Shown: piece by piece, positions 46,506 to 58,370 of the stretch
Layout: every line of letters starts with the position of its first letter
Numbering within the stretch: the first letter of the stretch is position 1
Assembly: GCF_030272615.1 (NCBI RefSeq)
Contig: NC_081413.1
Coordinates: 724,124,649 to 724,188,648 of the forward strand
Length of the DNA stretch: 64,000 nucleotides
Reading direction: 5' to 3'
DNA from: Cryptomeria japonica
Lineage: Eukaryota > Streptophyta > Pinopsida > Cupressales > Cupressaceae
Position numbers and translations under genes: made by a program
The notes under the pieces: model-generated
Told to the model about the DNA's origin: nothing
The model's database searches: none
What the model saw: the letters and a program-made list of their open reading frames with translations, nothing else

Positions 46506-48164
46506 TGTTTGTCCCTGTCAACCCTTAAAGTCCAACAATAACAATTGCAAAGGGGGAAAACATTTAGACGTAGAAGTGAGAAGGATGTTACAATAAATGC
46601 AAGCAAATGCGTAAAACTTCTACTTTTATGAAGCAAAATGACATCAACAAAGACACACACAAGAAACCCTTGTAGAGTTTTGAGGAATTTGAATTAGTGT
46701 AATGTTGTGATATTTGAAATCATCAAATATATTGGTTTTTATATACACAAGATAACGTGCTAATATGTTAAAATAAATAAATAAATAATAAAAATTTCAT
46801 TCTACAACCGCAGCCCTTGCTAATTGCTGGAAACATTTGTCCTTAATTTCACTGACTGAAACTTTTTAATTTGTTCTCTAGTTCCTATCACAGATAAAAA
46901 CTACAAAATAAAAAAAACAGTCAAATTCTTCAGACTAATGGAACAAAATAGAAATATAGAACATCACACGTGATGTAGATTCATCGTCACAAGAACACAG
47001 GAGAAGCCTTCAATCAATCCATCAAGTAACAGCTCAAAATATTTGTGTTTTTATATAAACTCTCAAATTACAAATATACAAATGGAGAATAGGATTGTTA
47101 AAGACCAAACTAGGCTTTTTAACAAAATACCCATTCTCGATCACAACAATTTACCATTTTTCTCCTTAGAAGGTAATGGAGTTTTCACAATCAGACTCAT
47201 CTCTATGCATTTCCACCTCACGAAACGCCATAAATTGGGTTGAATGAACAAAAATGCAGGCTATCAAGTGTTGTCTTGATTACTAAATTTGGCACCCAAT
47301 GAGATTTAATATGCTGATAAGAGATTGAATAAATTATAATCAATGGCAAAATAAAAATGGAGCTAGAAATTTCTCTCTTGTAGCACACAAGTTATGTGCT
47401 TTCTGCCCAAAAATATTTCAGAACTCACATCCAATTCATGAATGCAGGAAAGAAAGAATTTTGCTGAATATGGAACCATTAGCAGACCTTTGGTATTACA
47501 GTCATGGCCTCACTGATCCTTGAAATGCTTCAACGTTTCTCCATCCCAGATGATTGCAACCAAGGCAAAGCTTTTGTAGGCTGGGAGTTCTGTCATAAAA
47601 GGGTAAAAAAATTAAGTTACCTTGTTGAAACTGCCCAAATAAGGAGAGATTTTCTATTTGTTAAGATATATGTTGGCTTGAGAAGCATACCTTTTTTTTT
47701 CTGATGCACTGTATAGTTTGTGTTCCACTTTTCCTACAAAAGCCACTTTTGTTGTCATGTCTTATAGTACTGGCAAATCCACAGGTGACCATAAAATTCC
47801 TGAGTAACTGCCATGACAAGGAGATATTTCCTTAGATTATCTAGATTATTCAAATTCATAGCAAAAATGTATTCAATCAATCCAAAATATAATTAAGACA
47901 AGATTTTCCCCAACAAAAGTGGAATTCCTAACATGTTGTAACTATCAATAAATGTAGGAACATATCTTAAAACAGCTACTTTACATGGTTTGTTAATGAA
48001 TCGAAGAGAGGTTGAGCTGAATATAAGATGAACCAGGAAGCAAAATGGTAGAAACATGATGCAGCTAATAATATAACCAATGGATGAGATTTTGGAAGTG
48101 TAAAAGAAAAAAGGGAATCCAAGACTAATCCATTTCTACATAGAACATGTATCCATACGATTCC
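46506..48164. other. Region downstream of the DUF688 gene, no gene assigned
   Basis: LINE 5' sequence may extend to about 46680. At 47510-47589 the minus strand shows a good splice acceptor (TTTTATGACAG) followed by a short open stretch to a stop (KSFALVAIIWDGETLKHFK), and AAAAAG|GTATGC near 47692-47700 resembles a donor. These could be 3' exons of a minus-strand transcript, but nothing confirms it. Confidence 0.35.
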
Positions 48165-49235
48165 ATAGTCACCTGGAAATGGAAGGATAAAGGAACAGCG
48201 ATGGTAGTTCGAATCAGGTTAAGGATGTTAATGAATAGGGTACATCTATATCGCATAGAAATACGATCACCAGAAAAATGAGGGTACATGAATGAGGACA
48301 TTGTCCTCATCCCCATCTGTCTCTTGGTGACGATGTCTTTGTTGGAATGTGTCCAGATTCGTGCATGGTTTAACAGTCTCTTGTGAGATTCTTAACTGGT
48401 ATGGTAGCAGTTTCCTGAACAGGTGCATCTTTGGGAGAAATGGTCATCTCAACTCCCTTCAAGTGGTACCTGAGCAAGGTCACTGGTTTGAACCCTTTGG
48501 GTAACGCTAAGGGGGAGATTATTGGAACGTGTCCAGCATCTCCCTTCAGGATTCATGACATGATTTAACAGTCTCCTATGAGATCCTTAAATGAGATGGT
48601 AGCGGTTTCCTGTCCAGGTGCATCTTTTAGAAGAAACGGCCAGCTCAAGTCACTTCAGTCCTCTAGTCCCCCTAAAAATTTGGGATATAGGGACACAAAT
48701 GCATTTCAAATGAGGGTAAGGGAGTAAATGTATAGGGTACATTTATATTATATATAAATACAATAACCACAAAATTGAGGTTACAGGAATGGGAACATTG
48801 TTCTCATCCCCATACTGAAGTCTGTAGGTGACTACGTCCCATAGCCTGCTGAGAATTAAGGATATAGGGACAGAGATTCATTTCAATTCAGGGTAAGGGA
48901 GTAAATGAATAGGGCACATTTATATTATTATAAAATACAATCAGCATAAAATGGAGTACAGGAAAGGGAACATTGTCCTCATCCTCATACCGAAGTCTAC
49001 AGGGGACTATGTCCCATAGTCTGCTGTTAATGCAGGGGTCTAAGTCCCATAGTCTGATGGTAATGCAGGGGAATGGGGACAGGGATGCCATTTTGAATCA
49101 GGGTAAAGGAGTCAATGAATAGGTTAAGCCTATATTACATAAAATTTAAACAGGATCACTAGAAAATGGGGCTACAGGAATGGGGACAATGTCCTTGTCC
49201 CCATGCGTAAAGTTTCCAGGTGATTGTATTGGACA
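48165..49235. repeat. Tandem array of about 190-bp units, four copies
   Basis: Copies lie at about 48165-48339, 48663-48852, 48853-49060 and 49070-49235. Shared text includes GGGTAAGGGAGTAAATGAAT, GGGACATTGTCCTCATCCCC and GACTATGTCCCATAGTCTGC. Divergence of 10-20 percent by eye suggests age. The gap between the first two copies is filled by a TRIM insertion. Confidence 0.85.
48340..48657 (+). mobile_element. TRIM (miniature LTR retrotransposon), 318 bp
   Basis: LTR 1 is 48340-48461 (TGTTGGAATGTGTCCAG...CCCTTCA), LTR 2 is 48520-48657 (TATTGGAACGTGTCCAG...CACTTCA, with a 16-bp insertion). The 58-bp interior begins with a primer-binding site-like TGGTACCTGAGC (48464) and ends with polypurine AAGGGGGAGAT (48509-48519). 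Target duplications are GTCTT (48335-48339) and GTCCT (48658-48662), one mismatch. It has no coding capacity. Layout and sizes match the plant TRIM class. It splits a copy of the tandem array. Confidence 0.85.
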
Positions 49236-49753
49236 GTGTCATCAATTCCAATGTGGAGTTGAAATGATCCCCTGAATCTAGGACTGATACCTCAGGCTGC
49301 TGCTCAGCCTCTAGTGTGGCTATGGTAGAACTCTCAACACAACCTCTAGAGACTGAAAAGGTTGCACCTTCTTCATCTCTAATGCAATGTTGAAAGTAAA
49401 CTGGCAAAGCAGACACTTTTAAAGTTGCTTGATACTTGGATACCATGTGTCTTGTCTGGTCGAACTTCATTTATACTTGTAGAAGCTATCCTGTTCTGGT
49501 CTTCATACCATATGAAGAGACTTGCAACAAAAAAGTTCCCATATGTTTATCCATAACATTTTCTTAGGCCTTGACCGTGATAACTTCAATTATATAATCC
49601 ATGTAAAAGAGATGTAAATTTTCAGAAGAGTCCCTATTGTCAATCTCTAGTTCTACCTATATGCACAGCAGGGAATTGGCCAGTGTAGCATAAACTATTT
49701 TACCTACCAAAAAAGAAAACAAAATGAATAAAATCATTAAAATGTCATCATTG
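49236..49753 (-). other. 3' flank of the DUF688 gene, possible second exon
   Basis: On the minus strand a stop-free stretch (49464 to about 49230) encodes hydrophilic, protein-like sequence (KVSALPVYFQHCIRDEEGA, EAEQQPEVSVLDSGDHFN). A phase-0 acceptor AAATGAAG at 49465 would fit a phase-0 donor CCGTG|GTATGC at 49772, giving a 307-bp intron, but the acceptor lacks a good pyrimidine tract. The downstream end of this stretch runs into the tandem array. Confidence 0.35.
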
Positions 49754-51598
49754 TCAGAAGTAGAAGCATACCACGGAGAAAAATTGCATCTTGGCGGGAT
49801 TCGCACTCTTGGAATGCTTTCCACAAGATCCCTTATATTTCACCGCTTTCACATATTCTACAGATGCCTTATTTTCTATACCATTCTTATAATGCCTCTG
49901 CGCATTGATTGGACTATCATCTTTCACTGGAGTAACAGAAATATTGTTCACACAGTTTTTAAATCTTCCAAAAGGAATCACTTCCTTTCTAGATCTACTT
50001 TTTGGTGAACCTGTGGGGAGAAACTCTTTGCCAGGATTATAGTCAGGCAAACTCAAAGGAACCAAGACCTTGCAAGAACAGTTTGATGACTTGTCATATC
50101 CTGATTCTTGGCCCACAGTTGCAACGTTCAATTCTTTTGAAGAGATGTGATCAGTAAAACCAGTATGGCTATCATCATCATCGTCCTCCTCCTCATCATC
50201 ATCATCATCTTCTTCTTCATCTGTATATTCTTCATCTTTCTTCAAATTTGGATTTTGGATTTTCCTTACCTTCTTTGAATTGAAAATATCCAATACCTTA
50301 TCTTCTGAAGATAGGGATCCCTGAGAATTCCAAACGCTTTTCTTTACTATTGAAGAAACTCTTTTCAGTGAATATAGGGGACTTGAAGCTTGCACAGAAT
50401 GAGATCTCATTAGTTCTTGATGGTATTTACGCGAGCTGCTACGCTGTCCTGACAAACTTTTCTGCACTAGGGATGACCAAGAACCGTCATTCTCCAAAAA
50501 ATCCTGCTTTATTGTCACTGGCATATCATTTTCTTCTTGCACTTTAAAGTTAGAAAAGGCACAATCCTCCACTGGAACTGCATTGGACATATCTACCACA
50601 GATATGAGACAGTTTGCCAGAAGGGCAGGAGGGGATTCAGAATTCGAAGGCCTACTGTAATCTGAAACAGAATTATTGCTTGAGAAAGGGCTACCTGTGC
50701 ATGCGGTCTTGGTCATTTTGTGAGATTTCTTATCAGAAGTATGAAGCCCAAGTTCTGTACTTTTAAACCCCATCCAAGGACTATGAAACCTTCTTGGGGC
50801 AAGCTCTGCACTTCGAGTCATCATATGTCTTCTGTCCATTGGATACCTACTGCTTCTATCATCAGCAAAACCACCAATTCCCACCATGTACTCTTCAATA
50901 GTTTCAGGAAACATCAAATCGTAACTTCTCCTAGAATATATCTCTTGAAAGTCTTGAGAAGAATAAGTTGTCTTGCAAAGTTCAAGCAATTCCTCTTCGT
51001 CTTCTTCTTCCCATATGGATTCAAGATCAGAAGCTGCAAAATCCTTAGCCAATTCACGCTTGTAGATTTCCATTCCTGTTGGGACTTTGGCGACTTGGTT
51101 GATGGGTTTGGATGCCCTGCCTTGCATGGGAAATTTGTATCTTCCTGATAGGCTGTTTAGCGTTTTTCTAGAAGACTTCTGATCGCCTACATGAGGATAC
51201 AATTTTGATTGTCTAATGGGAGGCAATCTAAGGGTATACTCGGGATTTTCTACAGATGGGTTCTTGGGTTTCCCTGGCTTTTCTTCCCAGTGAAAAGGAA
51301 TGGATGCTATTACTGCAACTGAACCAGATGGGCTATCTAATTTCTGGCTTTGCACACTATTGCAGAGCATGGCATTAGATTCCAATGGAAGCTTGAGCTC
51401 CTTCTCTTCACATCCTCTGCAATTTATCTCATTTCCAATCAAAGTACTGTTGATCAAGCTTGAATTCTCTCTGTCTGATGATTCATCTGTCCCTATACTA
51501 TCTTCTGTACTTCCAAAGCTTGGGCTTGGGGGATTTTCTTTCTCAAAATTGCCAAGCCCCTTTTCAGAGAGCTCTGAAAGAACTTGATCAAGCAGCAT
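49754..51598 (-). CDS. DUF688 family protein
   Basis: A 614-codon frame without introns or stops, the only long cellular-type ORF in the window. Residues 99-112 read SIPFHWEEKPGKPK, the diagnostic DUF688 (Pfam PF05097) motif near the N-terminus. A second family-like segment, DLESIWEEEDEEELLELCK, is at 191-209, and an acidic run of about 20 Asp/Glu residues is at 456-476. The rest is Ser-rich and looks disordered; there is no signal peptide or membrane segment. The family is of unknown function, and no enzyme motif is visible. The ATG at 51598 is the first in frame and fits the family, where the WEE motif follows a short N-terminus. The C-terminal codons after about 607 (VVCFYF) may be intron read-through, because GTATGC there resembles a splice donor. 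No other gene lies within 40 kb. Confidence 0.82.
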   Translation of the reverse strand: MLLDQVLSELSEKGLGNFEKENPPSPSFGSTEDSIGTDESSDRENSSLINSTLIGNEINCRGCEEKELKLPLESNAMLCNSVQSQKLDSPSGSVAVIASIPFHWEEKPGKPKNPSVENPEYTLRLPPIRQSKLYPHVGDQKSSRKTLNSLSGRYKFPMQGRASKPINQVAKVPTGMEIYKRELAKDFAASDLESIWEEEDEEELLELCKTTYSSQDFQEIYSRRSYDLMFPETIEEYMVGIGGFADDRSSRYPMDRRHMMTRSAELAPRRFHSPWMGFKSTELGLHTSDKKSHKMTKTACTGSPFSSNNSVSDYSRPSNSESPPALLANCLISVVDMSNAVPVEDCAFSNFKVQEENDMPVTIKQDFLENDGSWSSLVQKSLSGQRSSSRKYHQELMRSHSVQASSPLYSLKRVSSIVKKSVWNSQGSLSSEDKVLDIFNSKKVRKIQNPNLKKDEEYTDEEEDDDDDEEEDDDDDSHTGFTDHISSKELNVATVGQESGYDKSSNCSCKVLVPLSLPDYNPGKEFLPTGSPKSRSRKEVIPFGRFKNCVNNISVTPVKDDSPINAQRHYKNGIENKASVEYVKAVKYKGSCGKHSKSANPAKMQFFSVVCFYF

Positions 51599-52699
51599 CT
51601 CTCCTTAAACTTCAAGCAAATTTTCGACTTCCAAATCAACTAATGCTAGATTTTAGTTTCTCAAATTGTTATAACCTAGGCCAAAACATATGTTCTAATA
51701 AAACCCAAAAGAAAAAATAAAGAAAGAAGGCACCTTTATCCTCCCATGACTGTTACCGGCAGCATACTAGCCAGTCTTCCCTGCTGGCATAGTATCAAAC
51801 TTTGCATGTGAAAAAAAACGTAAGACAGTATTCTAGTTCTAATAGACTTGGTACGTTCGGTGAAGCATCCACATCAAAACTTGTTAATCAAAGAAAAAGA
51901 TGTTGATACAAAAACTGCATCGCTAAAGTTGATAACTGTCTTCCTACCTGCTCCGATTGACTAGGGAAACGGGCCTATAATCATGTCACATTATTACATA
52001 AAGCCCTGCAAAGTTTTAAGCTGATGGTAGTATGCTACAATCATAGGATAAGCTCATTCCCGGGCTAAGAAGTGCATTCAACACACTCAAGTCATGGCTT
52101 AGAAACAACACTTTTGAAGACCATTATTCACAGTGATGATTTTTTAATGTTCTAGAATGAAACTACTGGTTAAGTGTTTGAAGTCAATCATGTTGTGTTC
52201 TAAAGTTGGTTGACATGGCTACTTATGTAGCCGACCAGGGTTCAATCACAATAGAAAGCTAGGTCCCGGCTTCTGGAAAAGAGATCACCACTTGTATTGT
52301 GGGCACCTTTTACATCATGAGAATTTCTCATATTTGGACTTCAAATATACAATCTCGCAGGCTTTTTAAAACTTTGTTATCCAATATATTTATGAAAAAA
52401 TAAAATATAAAATGACAGTTTAGGTATTTTGTAAGACAATACTTTACTGTGAGATTTTATCATGCAAACATCTTACGAAGAATTTGATTTAACTAAGTAA
52501 AAGTCAGTACTTTTCAAAGCCTAGAATGTTTCATTTCAAATATTTTTAGTAGGGTATAAATATTTATAATTCTTAAATATTATTTCATTAATGTTTAAGG
52601 TGTTTATATAGCAAAGTGATTGGTAAACGAAGTAGCATAATTTATCTTTTTTTATTTTATTTGTTATATTTTATTCATTTTGACATTATCAATTTTGTT
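51599..52699. other. Upstream region of the DUF688 gene
   Basis: Contains the presumed 5' untranslated region and promoter (minus strand). I see no TATA box close to the start codon that I would defend, and no other gene. Confidence 0.4.
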
Positions 52700-52880
52700 C
52701 TTAGTTGGTCTAATGGTAAAGAACTTGTATTCTTGAAAGAGAGGTCACAAATTCAAATCTTGTATGGATAGGATATGATAGCAATTGTATAAATGTGTTT
52801 AATGTACAATGTTTAACGAATTTGTTCATGTTTCCTATGACCTTGAAGGTGATCTTTTAACTCTTGAAACAAAAAACTCA
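52700..52880 (+). mobile_element. tRNA-derived SINE
   Basis: Box A-like TGGTCTAATGG (52706-52716) and box B-like AAATTCAAATC (52749-52759), about 33 bases apart, with the tRNA-like text TTAGTTGGTCTAATGGTAAA. This is the usual head of plant SINEs. The 3' end is put at about 52880 by loss of character. No A-tail or target duplication was found. Box B has decayed from GGTTCGAATCC, so it is probably silent. Confidence 0.6.
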
Positions 52881-55797
52881 ACAAACCATACATATATAAA
52901 TACATAGATAAGGAGGATGCTCCCATAATATAGATATACTTAAATTCTAGATGTCACTTATTATGATAACTGAAATAAGAAAATGAATATTAAGAATATA
53001 TAACACAAAATGATAACAAAATTTGTGTTACAAACAAGAAATGAATATATATTCTTAATACTCATAAGAGCAAACTAGATGTACTTTTTTACATTGAAGA
53101 GGGACCATTTACACTTGGACTTGATCACATGAGGAAGGAAGGACAATGAGGGAATGCTTTGAATCTTGGTAAGATCAATGTCATGTACAATTTAGTCTAT
53201 TCAATGAAAACATATTTTTCAATATTTTGAAAAATATAACTGCCCATTTATGAGCTCATTTTGAATATTATTAAAACTTCTATTTTAATTCTTTAGGACT
53301 TCTTAATTAAACAATGACTCCCAAATATCATTATAATATGGTTGAAATTACTTCTTTCCATTGATCTCAATTTCCATGTCTCTAATTTGAGAGGAAAATC
53401 CACATTATTAAATAAAATCTCCAGTACTATTAGAATTTTCTCTTACTATAATGCTTGGCAGCTTGTTCCCCAAAACAATAGTTTTAACAATTTAAAAATG
53501 AATCCCATGAATAATAGTGGCATTGAACTCTTTCTTTTAAATTCATATTTCCCTAAAGTCTAAGAGTGAAATGAAAGGAAGGCATGCATGTGAATATAAA
53601 GCGGTGGATGTTCGTGCATGGTATGTATGATGGGACGTCCACAAGTGTTAAATCAGCAATTCGGTTGAGCGGTGGGCACAAGGAGTACCATGTCCCCCCA
53701 TGTGCATTGTCTTTTATGGACCAATACCTATACACTTTTTGGTGGGAAAATGGGCTTCCACTCCCTTTCCCACATCAAATTAATTTGACCTAATTTGGTA
53801 TTACTTTTTATCTTTCCTTTAAGCATCCCAACTATACACAAAATTAGAAATATACTTCAAGAAAAAATGTCACTAAATATATAATCATAAAAGTGATGAG
53901 CACTTAAATTCATTTGAAATGTTGTTAAAATAGTTATTATGAGAATGAAATTAAAAAATTCAAGTTATTAGAATAATAAGATTCATATGATAAATTGGTA
54001 TTGACATAATGTGATAGTTTAGATGTAGTGTTGTTATTCTTACTATTAAGGTTTGAATTCTGTTGGGATATTATTATTGAATATATGTGTTGGGAATGAG
54101 ATCGCAAATGAGGTCCTCCATTTGCGACCTTATTGATTCATAAATCTGGATCAAAAGAAATTATCCCTTTTTCCAAAAAAAAGACTCATATGAAAAGGTA
54201 GAAAAAAAAACATTCTTTCAATCATTCTTATGTATAGATGATATCACATCTTAGTTAAGGATCTTGATTTGGTTGTTTATGTCCTTCATTCTCTTTTTTG
54301 TATGATCTTTATTTTGAATATATGTAAGAAATTGCTTAAGGGGTTATTATGGAAATTGTCACTTTCTTGAGGGGAAGGTCTCTTGTGAGGAGAAAGAAGA
54401 CTTTTACTTCTTCCTAAAATGGTAATAGGAATATAGTTAGCTTCATTTAAGGAATATTTTTTTCTTGCAAGGAAAGTAGAGCTTGATATTCTCTACAGAA
54501 ATTGCCACTCTTTAATCTTGAACCTCTAAAATCACAATTATAAGTACATGTTTTTAGGAATATCAAAGTGGCAATTTTTATCAACTCAATTTTATCCATC
54601 TTGAAATAATATTTCTAAATGAAAGATATATTGCTTATGTAAAATTTTACATAAGGTTTTTTGGGATATCAAGAAGAATCATAATATTCCATGCCTAAAG
54701 ATTTGAAGAAAGAACAAATACAATGGCAAGTATCTAGTGATCAAAAGAAAAATTAAAATAAATGCCTAAAGGAATTCACTTTCTTTCTATTAAATTTTAG
54801 GTTCAATCCAACTTCATATCTTTCAATATAATAAGAATGTCATCTAAGATGTATCTATTAGTTATGAAACATATTTATAAAGGCGGACAATTAATGGCAA
54901 TTGAGATAAAGAGCCTTTGATACAAATCGATTAAAATATTTAGGCCTCTAACTAATAATTAATTATAGATAACCTATATTGGAAATGATTTGATGTTTAA
55001 ATGTGAAATATTACAACCATTAATTCCCACATGCCCTTTATAAATAGCTAAGGAAGCCATTAAGACTAGCTAAAAACTTTTTCCAATAGTGTTTTTTTAT
55101 ATTAAATATAGAAGATTAACATCAATACTACATCAAAGATCAAACATTATACTAGCTAGACAAGATTCAAAAGACTACCTATGTAAGGACCATGCAGGGT
55201 CATAGACCCTTACACTAATTGACTTACAAAACTAAAGTTTTACCAAGACATTTCATCATAATTAGACCTGATTCATAGGGCTTGAAACTATCTTTTCTAA
55301 CTAAAATGATTGAAATATAGCTACAAAATATGACTTTTCCTGTTACATGCCAATCATTACAAAACAAAGCTTTTGTTGTTACCTAACTATCATTATTAAA
55401 CATGTCTTTCTTTGATGCATGGTCAAGTGCCATAACTATAGCTACCTTATGACAAGCCAGATTTTAACACATGATCTATTGCACCATCTTCAACAATGTT
55501 ATTGTTATGAACTCTAGTTTTACCTTTTGCATCATCTTTTTTCTTACACTTTGGAGGAGACCCATAGTCATTATAGCTCTTTTAAAACTTAGGGAAGGCC
55601 CTTGAAAACATGGAGTGTTCAAATTTATTGAATGGGGGTGAGTGTAAGATCATGGGGAGCTAAAAAGCATTAATGACCAAAAAAATTGTGTTTTTTTCCT
55701 TACCAAACATGCCAAATTCCACTTTGACTTTTTGTATGGGTTGAAAAAAATTTGAATTTGGTTTGTAAATACCAAACCAAAATGGACATTTGTTAGT
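52881..55797. other. AT-rich region without genes
   Basis: Frames on both strands are short and lack domains. The only structures seen are the small palindrome at 54102-54127 and the hairpin at its right border. Confidence 0.45.
54102..54127. repeat. Small palindrome
   Basis: TCGCAAATG (54102-54110) pairs perfectly with CATTTGCGA (54119-54127) around an 8-base loop. It sits in otherwise AT-rich sequence. A protein-binding site or a remnant of an element end are both possible. Confidence 0.7.
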
Positions 55798-55830
55798 AAC
55801 GGACATCCATCAATATAATGGATGTTCGTT
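55798..55830. repeat. Small hairpin next to the LINE end
   Basis: AACGGACATCCAT and ATGGATGTTCGTT pair over 13 bases with one mismatch around a 7-base loop, about 20-50 bp beyond the recognisable LINE homology. Confidence 0.65.
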
Positions 55831-55849
55831 TCTTAATTATAAATTTTAG

Positions 55850-58370
55850 GTAATTGCAACATCTTGCATACTTCCCTAAGTATGGAGTAGGTTCTCCAAT
55901 TAGATTGAGGAAGATCATATTCACTACTTAATGAAGCCCAAGATTTGAACTACCCTTCTACCAAGGTATCGTGAAAAGATCTAATCCCTTTCAAAGACCA
56001 ATTCTTTGCAAAACAACCTTGAATTAAGACAAGGGGTTAATTTTTATGTTCTAGATTCCACTAGATGGATGTGTATGCATGAAGCTTGTTATTGTTTTCC
56101 ATTATACCACTATTACTAATACAACCCTTCACCATCTCCCAGACTTTGTAGATGCCCTTAAACATAGTGGACCCTACAAGAATAACTAAGAAGTTGCTAA
56201 TAAGTAGGTCACATAAGGGAAGTAGCTTCCATTATTTTTCTTGCTTAGGGATAGAGAGCTTGGTATTATTTCTAGATAACACCTTATAAGGCTCATTTAC
56301 TTCAATGGCCTTAATAATCCACTTAGCAACAAGTGCAACCCCATGAAGCTTCAAATCCTTAAGACCCAAAAGTCCATAGGGTTTATCTATGCAACACCAA
56401 TCCCATTTGAGATAATGTTTTTTCTTCTTCCCCTTTCCATATGACCATAAGGATTTCCTAATCATTTTTTTAATGTCATTAACTTGATAATTGTTGAATA
56501 GCCAGACAACAGAAAAGTATAGGGTATAGGAGGATAAGATTTTCTAGAAAATCTAAAATCTTCTAGCCAAAGACAAGAACTATTTATTTCGTTTGTCTAT
56601 CTTGCATTCAACTTTGTTTTTGATCCAAAGCTACATATTCCTTAAGTCTAGATCATTAAATACACAAGGGATTCCAAGATATCTAAGTATCTTATTGGGA
56701 GCCCCCCAATGCAATTCATACTTAATGAACCACCCATGAGGGGAATCATGTCATCCTAGAAAAATAGACTTTGATTTAGATATCTTTGCACCAACTCAAC
56801 AACACAAAAAATGTTCAGTTTCTGCATAAGTAGCCCAACATTCTCCTCTTCAAGTTCCAAGATTAAAGTAGTATCATCAATTAATTACATATTAAGGAGG
56901 TCCTCCAAATTAGGGCGGGATTGACCCCTAACTTAGGAGTCATAGAGGAATCTCTCAAAATATAAACAAAGCATCAAAAGCAATAATAAAAAGTGTAGGG
57001 GCAAGTGGGCATACTTTCCGAATAGATCTCTCCAAAGAAAAAGTTTTAGATTATAACCCATTTATATTAATTTGGGCCACAAAATCCTTAAGAAGAATCT
57101 TCACCATCTTACATAATCTATTAGGGAAGCCAAAGGCTTCAAGATCAATTACTAGGAATGACCACTCTACCATATCATATGCCTTCTCAAAATGCAAGAG
57201 AAACATAACTGCATTATGGGTAGAGTATCTGGCCCTTTCCATGGCCTCCTATCCAGTTAGGATATTTTCAAGAATGTGTCTACCTTTAATGAATCTAGTT
57301 TGAGTGTTACTAATAATGTTGGGAAGAATCTCAACTAGCCTCAATGCCACAATATTAACAAGGATCTTATAAGAATCATTAAGCAAAGTAATTAGGTGCC
57401 AATTCTTAATCAAATACCTAACACCATCCTTTGGGAACAACATAATCAACCCCTTTATTAATATTACTTCCTAGAGAACCACTTTCCACAATTTCCTTAT
57501 ATAATTGGAGCAAGTCCTAACTTACCAAATCTATGATTTTCTTGGAGAAAACCATCAACTCCTGGAGACTTATCATTGTTGAAGACCCATATTGCTCTTC
57601 CAACTTCATCCAGCTTCATTTCCTTATTAAGATTACAGAAATCTTCCCTGGAACTAATTTTTGGAATGAGTTGTCTATATATATTTCTTGCTCTTTGATT
57701 ATCCACATTATTTCCTTCAAAAGAGAAAATATTTTGTAGAAGGTAAAGAAATTATTTTTAGACTCTTCATTATCAAATGTCATTATATATTTTACCTAAA
57801 ATTCATCAACTATCTCCCTTATATTCTTATTTTTAATGCATCTAAAGAAAATTTAGAACCCTTGTCCCCACTTTTCAGCCAATTCATATTTGCCCTAACT
57901 TTTAGTCTTCGAATCTTGTTAGCTTGCAACCTGCTTAGAGAGTGTTTGGCATCCGCTATATCTTCACATAACTCTATATTAGCATGGTCATTTTGCAATT
58001 GAGCCTCATAGACTAATAATTTCTCATTGAAATTATCTTTCAACTTTCTTTTGTCTAAAGCTCTTTTTTTCCAATGGTTCGAAAAATTACTTTCCAGTTG
58101 TTGACATTCTATTCCCATCTATCTATAACAAATTTATCTTTTAACATCCATCTATTAACCTCTCTAAGAGTGAAGACAACATCATTGTAGTCCTCATCTT
58201 TTAGGAGGTTGGTATGAAGAATAAAGCAATTGTGATCATTAATATTATTATTCACCATACTATTAATTTGAATATTGACTTGGATAGGGTGATGGTCTGA
58301 TAAGGAATAAGGGTATACCTTAACAATGCACCCATTCTCTTCTTTATTAAAGCTAAACACATCCTTATTT
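55850..58370 (-). pseudogene. Decayed L1-type LINE, ORF2 (endonuclease end to post-RT region)
   Basis: On the minus strand, from right to left: the endonuclease C-terminus (YSLSDHHPIQVNIQ, about 58290), a linker with LKVRANMNWLKSGDKGSKF (about 57870), the reverse-transcriptase start (WVFNNDKSPGVDGF, about 57570; LIKNWHLITLLNDSYKILVN, about 57370; FIKGRHILENILTG, about 57250), FLLHFEKAYDMVEWSF (about 57170), and past the palm SLWSYGKGKKKKHYLKWDW with GLLGLKDLKLHGVALVAKW (56460-56300). Further pieces (SIWWNLEHKN, IQGCFAKNWSLKGIRSF) extend to about 55850. The YADD/FADD region is lost and the zinc-binding C-terminus is missing. It is homologous to the LINE at the right edge, but much older. Confidence 0.82.

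Noticed and set aside
50720-51587. Plus-strand open frames of 95-142 codons
   Set aside because: Antisense to the DUF688 coding sequence with no domain of their own.
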